This document shows, piece by piece, positions 33,124 to 41,271 of a stretch of 46,660 nt of DNA (within the stretch, counting starts at the first letter, position 1; each line of letters opens with the position of its first letter). The notes below the pieces were generated by a model. The model had not been told where the DNA came from, ran no database searches, and worked only from the letters and a program-made list of their open reading frames with translations. A program made the position numbers and the translations under genes. The DNA is taken from positions 70,709 through 117,368 of the forward strand of contig JAHDVX010000011.1 in assembly GCA_023382455.1 (NCBI GenBank), read 5' to 3'. The DNA is from Flavobacteriales bacterium. GTDB taxonomy: Bacteria > Bacteroidota > Bacteroidia > Flavobacteriales_F > PHOS-HE28.

Positions 33124-33612
33124 ATGCCCCGCACCGTGATCCCCTTGCTGGTGGCCATCATGGCCTTCGTCGGGTGCAGCGGACCCTCAGCTTCCGAAGG
33201 TGATGCCTCGCCGCCTGAACAGGCACCGACCATCTCGCGCTGCTTCCTGCAGGTCACCACGGGTGAACCCATGGTGGTGGACGGGGACACCCTGAAAGGC
33301 CCCGTGGATTCATTGGTGGTCCATCTGGACATCACCGGTGAGCTGGTGAACGGCCGGTACGATTGGCTTCCGCAGGAGAAGGACCACATGACGGGCAGTA
33401 TCACCGGCCATCTGGAAAACGGCCTGGTCACCGCACTTTACACCTACCAAGCAGAGGGCACCACCGGCAAAATGGAAGTGCTCTTCCGGCTGGAGGACGA
33501 CGGGCTACGCATAGGCACCGGCGACATGGTGGAGGCCCAAGGCTACAGCGTTTTCCGGGATCCATCCAAGGCTGTTTTCGGCCCGCTGGTGCCTCCAGTG
33601 GATTGCCCTTGA
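33124..33612 (+). CDS. Small putative lipoprotein
   Basis: A 162-residue exported protein. The signal peptide ends in lipobox FVGC, giving a lipid-anchored protein. The remainder (about residues 40-162) is beta-rich with HLDITGELVNGRYDWLP, SITGHLENGLVTALYTY, and VLFRLEDDGLRIGTG. I do not recognise the family; small lipid-binding-like domains in Bacteroidota resemble it. The start is 2 bases after the dehydrogenase stop, so cotranscription is likely. The function is unknown. Confidence 0.72.
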   Translation: MPRTVIPLLVAIMAFVGCSGPSASEGDASPPEQAPTISRCFLQVTTGEPMVVDGDTLKGPVDSLVVHLDITGELVNGRYDWLPQEKDHMTGSITGHLENGLVTALYTYQAEGTTGKMEVLFRLEDDGLRIGTGDMVEAQGYSVFRDPSKAVFGPLVPPVDCP

Positions 33613-33889
33613 AAAATCCTTCTTGGCATTCCAAGGTTATCCGGGCGTGAAGGGCCGGTAAACACCACTTCCACCGCAAGGGGCAAGGCCCGAGGGACCG
33701 TCGGACGGGCTTTCAGCCCCGGATACGGGGCAATGATGCGCGGAAATGCGGAGGTCCTGGGCATCCATGCATTCCAGGCGCGGATACATTCGCGCCCGCC
33801 AAAACCGGGGTTCAGGGTCCTTCTGATCCATGGAAGCGCCTCCTTGGTCCGGCACCTGCAACCGAAAATCCATTAGGCCCACACTCTCC
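33613..33889. other. 277-base intergenic region with small palindromes
   Basis: No gene is supported. Around 33690-33735 there are GC-rich short palindromes, such as GGGCTTTCAGCCC next to CCCCGGATACGGGGC, which may form stems. No tract with a period is seen, and no promoter box close to the ATG at 33890 was found. Confidence 0.5.
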
Positions 33890-34390
33890 ATGAACCTGCG
33901 TCTCCCGATCGCCCTGGCTCTCCTGCTCGCAACCTTCACCCTGCAACCGGCACAGGCAGCCCCTCCGGCCCGCACGGCCTCGGACAAGCTGTCGGTGATC
34001 GCCTGGTTGGATGCGGCGAACGGCCGTATGGACGACATCATCGTGGAGGTGGAGGTGAACGGCGTGAAGGACTGGGGACGGCCCAATGCGGAAGGACGGG
34101 TGGAATTCCAGCTGCCCGCCGACCAGGTGGCATTGATCCACTTCCGGAAACCGGGGCACATCACCAAATCCGTGCAGGTGGACACCCACCACATGCAGGA
34201 CGGTGCGTACAAGGGCAAGCGCCGCAGCATCGATTTCGGGGTGCGGATGGAGACCGAATCCACCCTTCCCGGCCAGGTGTTCGACGGGCCTGTGGGCATC
34301 TTCGACTTTGCTGACGGGGCAGATGACCTGAGCGTGCAGGTGGACCGGCATGTGGTGCCCGCCACGCGGAAGCAGACCATCGTGTTCTAA
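33890..34390 (+). CDS. Small secreted protein of unknown function
   Basis: A 166-residue exported protein with a signal peptide of ~25 residues (LQPAQAAPPA). The mature part has a beta-sandwich-like pattern (VIAWLDAANGRMDDIIVEVEVNGV, GRVEFQLPADQVALIHFRKPGH). It may resemble carboxypeptidase-regulatory-like (CarboxypepD_reg) folds but no family assignment is made. A longer frame from 33830 lacks a signal and is rejected. A terminator hairpin follows. Confidence 0.65.
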   Translation: MNLRLPIALALLLATFTLQPAQAAPPARTASDKLSVIAWLDAANGRMDDIIVEVEVNGVKDWGRPNAEGRVEFQLPADQVALIHFRKPGHITKSVQVDTHHMQDGAYKGKRRSIDFGVRMETESTLPGQVFDGPVGIFDFADGADDLSVQVDRHVVPATRKQTIVF

Positions 34391-34405
34391 CTACGAGCTT
34401 GGTGT

Positions 34406-34436
34406 ACGGCACCGGTCCCCATGGGGCAGGTGCCGT
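34406..34436 (+). terminator. Hairpin after the secreted-protein gene
   Basis: A stem ACGGCACC / GGTGCCGT (34406-34413 with 34429-34436) contains the inner palindrome CCCCATGGGG and lies 15 bases after the stop codon. A short T-containing stretch (TCGCTTTCC) follows. It is a plausible rho-independent terminator. Confidence 0.65.
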
Positions 34437-34575
34437 TCGCTTTCCATACACCGTGATCGGCTTCGGCCGGCATCGATTTGGCCGGGAAGGCGATCGAACA
34501 GAACGGTGTGGCAGCCTGAAGCAAGCGACCGTTTGCCCTGTTGCATGCCTGGAAGACCCGGTCCCTGACCCGTGA

Positions 34576-35277
34576 TCAATTGGTGGATGCCTCCGGTGGC
34601 GCGATCCCGTACTTCCTGTACAGCCGGGCTTTGCGCTTGGCCAGGCGGGCAGAGGCCTTCTCGGTGCGCGGCGTGCGCGGCACGGTGGCCAATTCACCGT
34701 TCTCTATCCGCAGCACGATGGATTCCACGAGGCGGTCATCGCCCTCAGGGTCGTACTCGCCCTTGAGGTCGTTGCCGAAAAGCTTGGCGATACCCTGCCA
34801 CATCCAGGCCTGGAAAGATCCGCGCAACTGCCTCACCAGGTCATAGCTGGTCTGTCCGGTCTCGCGGTCGATCAGCTTCACCAGGATGCGGCCTTGTGAA
34901 ACGGTGAGTTCCTTGATCTCCTCCTCGAACTCGGCCCGCAGTTCGGCCTCGGCCAGTTTCAGGTAGAGTTCACGGTCGCTGCGGTTATCAATGTCGGCCA
35001 GGTCGTGGCCATATTCCTCCAGCAGTTGGGCGGTGATGCGGGCGTAGGGGTAGACCTTCTGGACGTGGCGCATGAGGCGGTCCGCCTTGGCGGCATTCCG
35101 CTTGGCCTTCCCCGTGGCCACGGCCTCCACCCGCACGGGCTCCAGGATGTACAGGGGCATGGTGTCCGCACCCATCACGGCCACGGGCACCAGGTCGCCA
35201 TCGGTCTGCGCGGCCAACGGCATGGCCGTGGCCATGCCGCACACGCAGGCGAACAGGATCATGGCTTGCCTGATCAT
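34576..35277 (-). CDS. DUF4294 domain-containing protein
   Basis: A 233-residue protein with a signal peptide (about residues 1-23, CGMATAMPLAAQ). The DUF4294 domain covers about residues 60-195; its pattern includes RHVQKVYPYARITAQLLEEY and GQTSYDLVRQLRGSFQAWMWQGIAKLFG. This family is limited to Bacteroidota, and its function is unknown, though an envelope role is likely. The ATG at 35277 is 2 bases after TACCTCTG on the minus strand, so the leader is very short. It is tandem with accC, whose end lies 73 bases upstream. Confidence 0.88.
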   Translation of the reverse strand: MIRQAMILFACVCGMATAMPLAAQTDGDLVPVAVMGADTMPLYILEPVRVEAVATGKAKRNAAKADRLMRHVQKVYPYARITAQLLEEYGHDLADIDNRSDRELYLKLAEAELRAEFEEEIKELTVSQGRILVKLIDRETGQTSYDLVRQLRGSFQAWMWQGIAKLFGNDLKGEYDPEGDDRLVESIVLRIENGELATVPRTPRTEKASARLAKRKARLYRKYGIAPPEASTN

Positions 35278-35350
35278 GGCAGAGGTACCAAGTTACGCTT
35301 GAACGCGGGAAAAGGCCGCATGGTTTGCGGCCGCGTCACAGCGGATGGAC

Positions 35351-36847
35351 TCACCGCCTCATCAGCCACCAGGGCGACGGCAAGTGCGCATCTTCGGGCG
35401 ACACGGCCGGCACCTGGCTGTTTTCATCCCCGATGTGTGCGGCCACCAGGACAGCAGCGGCCATCTCCCCCGGATCGGTGCCCTGGAGCAGTTCCGGCCT
35501 GAAGTGATCTCGGACAAAGAGCGTGTCGTAACGCCCCGAGCGGAAGGCAGCATGGCCCATCACGAAACGGCAGAAGGGCAACGTGGTCTCCACACCGCTG
35601 ATGGCGTACTCGTCGATGGCCCGTTCCATGCGGGCGATGGCCTCTTCCCGCATGGCCCCGTGGACGATCAGCTTGGCGATCATGGGGTCGTAATGGATGG
35701 GGATGGCCATGCCTTCGGCGAAGCCGTCGTCCACGCGAACCCCGGGCCCTTGCGGGGGGCGGTAGGTGGTGAGGGTACCGATGTCGGGCAGGAAGTTGTT
35801 GGCAGGGTCCTCGGCGTACACGCGCACCTCGATGGCGTGGCCGTTGATCTTCAGGTCGTCCTGCGCGAAGGACAGTTTCTCCCCTTGGGCCACCCGGATC
35901 TGCTCGCGCACCAGGTCGAGCCCGCTGATCATCTCGGTGACGGGATGTTCCACCTGCAGGCGGGTGTTCATCTCCATGAAGTAGAACTCGCCGCTGGCAT
36001 CGAGCAGGAACTCCACGGTGCCCGCCCCGACGTAGTTCACGCTCCTGGCCACGTTGACGGCGGCCTCGCCCATCCGCTTGCGCATGGCCGGTGTGAGTGC
36101 CGCGCTGGGGGCCTCCTCCACCACTTTCTGGTAGCGCCGCTGGATGCTGCACTCGCGCTCGAAGACGTACACCGTGTTGCCGTGCGTGTCCGCCAACACC
36201 TGCACCTCGATGTGGCGCGGGCCGGTGACGAACTTCTCGATGAAGACACTGCCGTCGCCAAAAGCGTTCTGCGCCTCGCTGATGGCCCTTTCCAGCGCCT
36301 CGCGCAGCTCTTCCGGCTTCTCCACGATGCGCATGCCCTTGCCCCCGCCCCCGGCGGCGGCCTTGATCAGGATGGGGAACGTGATGGTCTTCGCCACGGC
36401 CTCGGCCTCCTCCAACCCGCTCACCGCGCCTTCGGTGCCGGGCACCAGGGGCACGCCGAATTTGCGCACGGCCTCCTTGGCGGCGAGCTTGTCGCCCATG
36501 ACGTGCATGGCCTCCGGCGTGGGCCCGATGAACACAATGCCCGCCTGCTCCAAGGCCTGGGCGAAATCGCCGTTCTCGCTCAGGAAGCCGTAGCCCGGGT
36601 GCACGGCGTCCACATGCAGGTCCTTGCACACCTGCACCACCTTGTCGATCACCAGGTAGCTTTCCTTGCTGGGCGGCGGCCCGATGCACACGGCCTCATC
36701 GGCAAAGCGGACGAAGGGCGCCTGGCGGTCGGCCTCGGAAAACACGGCCACCGTGGCGATGCCCATCTCCTTGCAGGTGCGCATCACGCGCAGGGCGATC
36801 TCGCCGCGGTTGGCGATGAGGATCTTCTTGAAAGCACGCTTTCCCAT
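35351..36847 (-). CDS. accC: Biotin carboxylase subunit AccC (acetyl-CoA carboxylase)
   Basis: A 498-residue ATP-grasp enzyme that carboxylates the biotin of its carrier protein with bicarbonate and ATP. The N-terminal FKKILIANRGEIALR, the ATP-grasp loop AAAGGGGKGMRIV, and the C-terminal signature EMNTRLQVEHPVTE are present. The length is slightly above the usual ~450-495 residues. The start at 36847 (MGKRAFKK) matches family proteins; a longer frame towards 37024 adds only sequence unlike the family. It is not adjacent to accB, so it could belong to acetyl-CoA, propionyl-CoA or methylcrotonyl-CoA carboxylase. It is divergent from the antiporter gene. Confidence 0.92.
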   Translation of the reverse strand: MGKRAFKKILIANRGEIALRVMRTCKEMGIATVAVFSEADRQAPFVRFADEAVCIGPPPSKESYLVIDKVVQVCKDLHVDAVHPGYGFLSENGDFAQALEQAGIVFIGPTPEAMHVMGDKLAAKEAVRKFGVPLVPGTEGAVSGLEEAEAVAKTITFPILIKAAAGGGGKGMRIVEKPEELREALERAISEAQNAFGDGSVFIEKFVTGPRHIEVQVLADTHGNTVYVFERECSIQRRYQKVVEEAPSAALTPAMRKRMGEAAVNVARSVNYVGAGTVEFLLDASGEFYFMEMNTRLQVEHPVTEMISGLDLVREQIRVAQGEKLSFAQDDLKINGHAIEVRVYAEDPANNFLPDIGTLTTYRPPQGPGVRVDDGFAEGMAIPIHYDPMIAKLIVHGAMREEAIARMERAIDEYAISGVETTLPFCRFVMGHAAFRSGRYDTLFVRDHFRPELLQGTDPGEMAAAVLVAAHIGDENSQVPAVSPEDAHLPSPWWLMRR

Positions 36848-37058
36848 ATCGTTCACGAACTTCGGATAAGGGCACGAAGATGCGAAGCGGGCGGTTGGGG
36901 CGGAAATGACCGCCCACGGCGAGGCCTCCATCGAGGCTGCACGGCGGATCCCGATGGATGGGAGCATATCCGCAAGGCGTCCACCTTCTGCAAGCCTACC
37001 CGCCGCGGCGTTGAACTTGCGCACGGATTACCTTGGCACCACTTCCATCACGGCACCG

Positions 37059-39302
37059 ATGCACCACACTCCCGCCCTGATCTCGGACCTGGGCCTGATC
37101 CTCTCCGTGGCCGCAGTGACCACGCTGGTCTTCAAGAAGATCAAGCAGCCGCTGGTGCTGGGCTACATCATCGCGGGCATGCTCGTGGGCCCCAACGTCC
37201 CGCTGCTGCCCTCGGTGCTGGATGAGGCCAGCATCCAGGTGTGGTCCCAGCTGGGGGTGATCTTCCTGCTGTTCAGCCTGGGCTTGGAATTCAGTTTCAA
37301 GAAGGTGATGAAGGTGGGCGGCTCCGCGGGCATAACGGCGTTGTTCACCGTGGTGTTCATGTCCGTTGCAGGCTGGTTCGTGGGGCGTATGCTGGGCTGG
37401 AGCACCATGGACAGCCTGTTCCTGGGCGGCATCATCTGCATGAGCTCCACCACCATCATTGCGCGGGCCTTGGATGAGCTGGGGTTGAAGACGCAGGTGT
37501 TCGCCGCCATCGTGGTGGGCATGCTGGTGATCGAGGACGTGGTGGCCGTGCTGCTGATGGTGCTGCTGGGCAGCTTGGCAGTGAGCCAGCATTTTTCCGG
37601 GGCCACCCTGCTTTGGGAATTGGGCAAGTTGGGCTTCTTCCTCATCCTGTGGTTCGCCGTGGGCATCTACTTGATCCCCACCCTGCTGCAGCGCACCCGC
37701 AAGCTGATGAACGACGAAACCCTGCTGGTGGTGGCCCTGGGGCTGTGCCTGGCCATGGCCGTTTTCGCCAGCCACGCCGGTTTCAGCTCGGCCTTGGGGG
37801 CGTTCATCATGGGCGCGCTGCTAGCCGAGACCGTTCAGGCGGAACGCATTGAACACCTGGTGAAACCGGTGAAGGACCTCTTCGGGGCCGTCTTCTTCGT
37901 GTCGGTTGGCATGATGCTCGACCCCCAGGTGCTGGTGGACCATTGGCCCACCGTGCTGCTGCTCTCGGCCGTGGTGGTGGTGGGCCAGTCACTGAGCGTT
38001 ACCGCGGGGTCGCTGATCGCCGGGGAACCCCTGCCGCGGGCGGTGCGCGTGGGCATGAGCCTCTCCCAGATCGGCGAATTCTCCTTCATCATCGCCACGC
38101 TGGGCATGACGCTGAAAGTGACCAGCGACTTCCTCTACCCCATCGTCATCGGGGTGGCGGCGGTCACCACCTTCACCACGCCTTACATGATCAAGTCCTC
38201 GGCACCCTTTGCCGATTGGCTGGGGCGGGTGTTGCCCAAGCGCTGGCTGCAGGCCTTGGAGCGATATGGCCAACAGGCCGACCAAGTGAAGGAGACCAGC
38301 GCGTGGCGCACCCTGCTCCGCCTCTACATCATCAACCTGGCCGTGTTCGCCGTGCTGTGCATCGCGATCATCTTCGCCGTGGGCCCCCTGCTGATCGAGG
38401 TGTTCGGCAAAGGCTTCCTGGGGCTGGGCGGGGCCTTCTGGGGCGGGATCACCACCTTCATCCTGGTGCTCCCCTTCATCTGGGCCATGAGCTTCCGGCG
38501 CATTGGGCGCAATGCCTACCGGCAACTCTGGCTGAACAAGCGGCACATGCGCGGCCCGTTGGTGATCCTGGAACTGGTGCGCGTTTCGGCGGCCGTGTTG
38601 ATCATCTTCCTGTTGGTGAGCATGTTCTTCAGCCCCGGGTGGTCGTTGGTCGCGCTGCTCCTGCTCACCGTGGTGTCCATCCTGGTGTTCCGCCAGCGGC
38701 TCCATCGCTTCTACCTGCTCATGGAGCAGCGCTTCTTCCGGAACCTGAACCAGCGCGAGCTGAGCATGCGGCGCACGGACCTCGCACCTTGGGACATGCA
38801 CCTGGCCCAAGTGCGCCTTCGGCCGGAATCGGTCGCTGCGGGCCAAAGCCTGAAGGAGCTGCAGCTCCGTGAGAAATACGGGGTGAACATCGCCCTGATC
38901 GAACGCAGCAGCGGGCTCACCATCACCGCGCCCGGCGCCGACCACCACCTGTTCCCGGGGGACAACCTGATGGTGATCGGTACCGACCAGCAACTGGCCG
39001 ACCTGCAAGCTGCATTGGACGTACCCCGAACCACCCCCGACCAACCCCACTTGGCCAAGGAGGACCTGCGCATGAAGCGCTTCCGCATCACCCCGCAATC
39101 GCCCTTGGCGGGCAGGCGCATCCACGACAGCGGCATCCGCGATCAGGCCGGGGCCATGGTGGCGGGCGTGGAGCGCGGCCAGGAACGGATCATGAACCCC
39201 AACGGCACCTTCACCATGGATGTGAACGACGTGCTGTGGTTGGTGGGCAACGGGGAGAAGATCAAGGAATTCATGGAGGAGCAGAAAGCGGTGCGGGAGT
39301 AA
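37059..39302 (+). CDS. Kef-type cation:proton antiporter with two RCK_C domains
   Basis: A 747-residue protein. Residues ~1-385 are a Na+/H+ exchanger-type membrane domain (KQPLVLGYIIAGMLVGP, GLEFSFKK, ADCLG-free helix with STTIIARALDELG). A second membrane segment with about five helices (about 410-560) is followed by two TrkA-C/RCK_C domains (about 590-665 and 675-747). The usual NAD-binding RCK_N (TrkA-N) domain is missing. Such proteins exchange K+ or Na+ for protons and are gated by ligands of the RCK parts. The ATG at 37059 is used because the first helix begins right after it. It is followed by repeat hairpins (39316-39410). Confidence 0.88.
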   Translation: MHHTPALISDLGLILSVAAVTTLVFKKIKQPLVLGYIIAGMLVGPNVPLLPSVLDEASIQVWSQLGVIFLLFSLGLEFSFKKVMKVGGSAGITALFTVVFMSVAGWFVGRMLGWSTMDSLFLGGIICMSSTTIIARALDELGLKTQVFAAIVVGMLVIEDVVAVLLMVLLGSLAVSQHFSGATLLWELGKLGFFLILWFAVGIYLIPTLLQRTRKLMNDETLLVVALGLCLAMAVFASHAGFSSALGAFIMGALLAETVQAERIEHLVKPVKDLFGAVFFVSVGMMLDPQVLVDHWPTVLLLSAVVVVGQSLSVTAGSLIAGEPLPRAVRVGMSLSQIGEFSFIIATLGMTLKVTSDFLYPIVIGVAAVTTFTTPYMIKSSAPFADWLGRVLPKRWLQALERYGQQADQVKETSAWRTLLRLYIINLAVFAVLCIAIIFAVGPLLIEVFGKGFLGLGGAFWGGITTFILVLPFIWAMSFRRIGRNAYRQLWLNKRHMRGPLVILELVRVSAAVLIIFLLVSMFFSPGWSLVALLLLTVVSILVFRQRLHRFYLLMEQRFFRNLNQRELSMRRTDLAPWDMHLAQVRLRPESVAAGQSLKELQLREKYGVNIALIERSSGLTITAPGADHHLFPGDNLMVIGTDQQLADLQAALDVPRTTPDQPHLAKEDLRMKRFRITPQSPLAGRRIHDSGIRDQAGAMVAGVERGQERIMNPNGTFTMDVNDVLWLVGNGEKIKEFMEEQKAVRE

Positions 39303-39315
39303 CGACCCGACGCGT

Positions 39316-39410
39316 GTTCTCTCTGTCCCTCAGGGTCCCCTCCTGCGTCGGGAGACCCTGAGGTAGTTCTCTCCTCTGGGTCCCCTCGTTCCTCGGGAGA
39401 CCCTGAGGAG
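39316..39410 (+). repeat. Twofold tandem hairpin repeat after the antiporter gene
   Basis: Two copies of about 50 and 45 bases begin GTTCTCTC. The first contains a perfect 10-base inverted repeat CCTCAGGGTC / GACCCTGAGG (39328-39337 with 39354-39363). The second has the same with one mismatch (39373-39382 with 39399-39408). Each carries an inner GC-rich loop (CCCCTC...CGGGAG). It starts 13 bases after the stop codon and may end transcription. It looks like a REP-type intergenic element. Confidence 0.75.
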
Positions 39411-39484
39411 CACAGGGAGTACAAATCGCCCTTGCTGTGTGACTCGTTGGCGGCGGCATACACCACCCTATGGGCCGGGTTCAG

Positions 39485-39492
39485 TACTTTTC
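39485..39492 (+). promoter_or_regulatory. -7-like box TACTTTTC, 4 bases before the MscS start
   Basis: TACTTTTC differs by one base from TAnnTTTG and is followed by GGCG and the ATG at 39497. Confidence 0.45.
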
Positions 39493-39496
39493 GGCG

Positions 39497-40444
39497 ATGG
39501 CCACGCGTGAAGCGGTACCGCAACCGGGAGGATCCGGACATCATGCCAACATCGCGGGACTGGTGGTCGGCGCAATCGCGGCCCTTGTCCTGCACTACGC
39601 GTTGAACCTGGGGTTCTTCCAGCGCTTGGGCAACTACCTGCCCTTGATGGAGAAGCTCAGCATGAGCGTGTTCCTGGTGCTGGTGATCCAGGTTGCAGGC
39701 CGGTTGGTGGTGCGCACCATCGAACGCGGGGTGGCATCGCCCGGCCACCGGTACAACCTGCTGCGCATCGCCCGCCTGGTCACGGTGATCCTGATGCTGA
39801 TCGTGGCCGCATCGTTCCTGTTCCAGAACCTGTATGCGGCCGCGGTGAGCTTCGGCCTGATCTCCCTGGTGCTCGGCTTTGCGTTGCAGGCGCCCATCAC
39901 CTCGTTCATCGCCTGGCTGTACCTCATCTTCCGCAGGCCGTTCCATGTGGGCGACCGCATCGAGGTGGCCAGGTTCCGGGGCGATGTGGTGGAGGTGAAC
40001 TACCTGGACACCGTGATCCTGGAGTGCAGCGGGGTGTACCTGGGCAACGACCGAAGGAGCGGCCGCGTGCTGTACATCCCCAACAGCCTCTTCCTGAAGG
40101 AGCAGGTGGTGAATTACGCCGGGCCGCTGGAACCGTTCATCTGGAATGAGACCCCGCTGCAGATCGCCTTCGACAGCGACCTTGCCTTTGTGGAACAGTG
40201 CCTGCACCAAGCCGCCACCGATGACTTCAAGGAACGCTACCCGGACCTCGATGCCGAATTGCCGGAGCACCGTCCGGAGGTGTATTTCCGGGTGAACACC
40301 TATGCCTGGCTGGAGGCTGTGATCTCCTACCCGGTGGAGCCCACCGACACCACCGGCCGCCGCACGCGCATCCTGGTACGGGCTTTGGAAACCCTGAACC
40401 GTGCACCCGACCGGGTGAAATTCCCCGAGGGCAGTGCACGTTGA
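39497..40444 (+). CDS. Mechanosensitive ion channel (MscS family)
   Basis: A 315-residue membrane protein. Three or four N-terminal helices (about residues 20-145) end in the pore-lining TM3 with the family motif FGLISLVLGFALQAPITSFIAWLYLIF. A cytosolic beta domain follows, with VGDRIEV and VVEVNYLDTVILECSG. MscS channels open on membrane tension and release solutes after hypo-osmotic shock. The ATG at 39497 was chosen over an earlier GTG-type start because of its box TACTTTTC. It starts after the repeat hairpins that follow the antiporter. Confidence 0.9.
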   Translation: MATREAVPQPGGSGHHANIAGLVVGAIAALVLHYALNLGFFQRLGNYLPLMEKLSMSVFLVLVIQVAGRLVVRTIERGVASPGHRYNLLRIARLVTVILMLIVAASFLFQNLYAAAVSFGLISLVLGFALQAPITSFIAWLYLIFRRPFHVGDRIEVARFRGDVVEVNYLDTVILECSGVYLGNDRRSGRVLYIPNSLFLKEQVVNYAGPLEPFIWNETPLQIAFDSDLAFVEQCLHQAATDDFKERYPDLDAELPEHRPEVYFRVNTYAWLEAVISYPVEPTDTTGRRTRILVRALETLNRAPDRVKFPEGSAR

Positions 40445-40495
40445 CCCACCCGCGGCCCCGGTCCTTCTTGGCCCGGTCTTTGGGATTCTTCCGGC

Positions 40496-41254
40496 ATGAG
40501 GTACACTTCCACGCTCCTGTTCTTGACCATTTCGGTGCTGGCCCACGCCCAAGGCACCGTTCAGCGCTACACGAACGACTCCGGCAGTTTCGTGCTGCAC
40601 CGCTTCACCACCGGGCAGATCAGCAGCAGGGAGTGGATGGACCTGGACAACCGCTGGGGCCGCAGTTGGGCCTATGACCGACAAGGCCACGTGATCTACG
40701 AACAACAGACGCGCCGCATAGCCGGCCATGCCACGGTGGACTTCCGCTACCACCCCAACGGGGCGGTAAGCCGGGCGGACTACAGCACTATGCCCGATGG
40801 CGGTATCCAATGGTACGAGAGCACCACCACCTTCGATGAAAACGGCAAGCAGACCGGTTTCACCGAGCAAGGGCAGGATGACCACGGCCCCGTTCCGGGG
40901 CCCACCGTGCCGGGCGCACCGAAGCACTACCCCAAGGAGATCGTGCAGGAGCAGCGCCTGTTCACCAATGAATACTTCGTGGTGAACGGGTACCGGAAGC
41001 CGGTGCGGTTAAAGCTGCAGCCGAAGCAAACTTCCCCGGCGGCAAAGGACATCGATGCCACGCTGCTCCACGGCGACACGTTGCTCGGCGGCACCTACAG
41101 CATGGGCGAGCAATGGGTGGAGCCCCTGTCGCAGGTGGTGGTGAATGTGCGCCCGGCCAAGGGCCGGAAGAAACTGGCGATCTCACGGACGGACACGGTG
41201 CAGGTATCGCCGGAACACCGGCGGTACTTCCTGGTAATCGGGAGAGTGCGCTGA
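40496..41254 (+). CDS. Secreted MORN-like repeat protein of unknown function
   Basis: A 252-residue exported protein with a signal peptide (about residues 1-18, TISVLAHAQG). The mature part has repeated patterns such as YDRQGHVIYEQQ, RYHPNGAVSRAD and FDENGKQTGF, close to the MORN-variant or YwqK-like repeats seen in Bacteroidota proteins. The C-terminal half (RKPVRLKLQPKQ) is basic and unassigned. GATTCTTC lies 4 bases before the ATG, and the gene begins 51 bases after the MscS stop. The function is unknown. Confidence 0.72.
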   Translation: MRYTSTLLFLTISVLAHAQGTVQRYTNDSGSFVLHRFTTGQISSREWMDLDNRWGRSWAYDRQGHVIYEQQTRRIAGHATVDFRYHPNGAVSRADYSTMPDGGIQWYESTTTFDENGKQTGFTEQGQDDHGPVPGPTVPGAPKHYPKEIVQEQRLFTNEYFVVNGYRKPVRLKLQPKQTSPAAKDIDATLLHGDTLLGGTYSMGEQWVEPLSQVVVNVRPAKGRKKLAISRTDTVQVSPEHRRYFLVIGRVR

Positions 41255-41271
41255 TCAAACAGCAAACCCGC

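Noticed and set aside
34391-34575. Possible tRNA or small RNA after the secreted-protein gene
   Set aside because: Only a single terminator-like hairpin is visible; no cloverleaf or T-loop sequence was found.
35345-37225. 626-residue plus-strand frame opposite accC
   Set aside because: Antisense of a well-supported AccC with complete ATP-grasp motifs.
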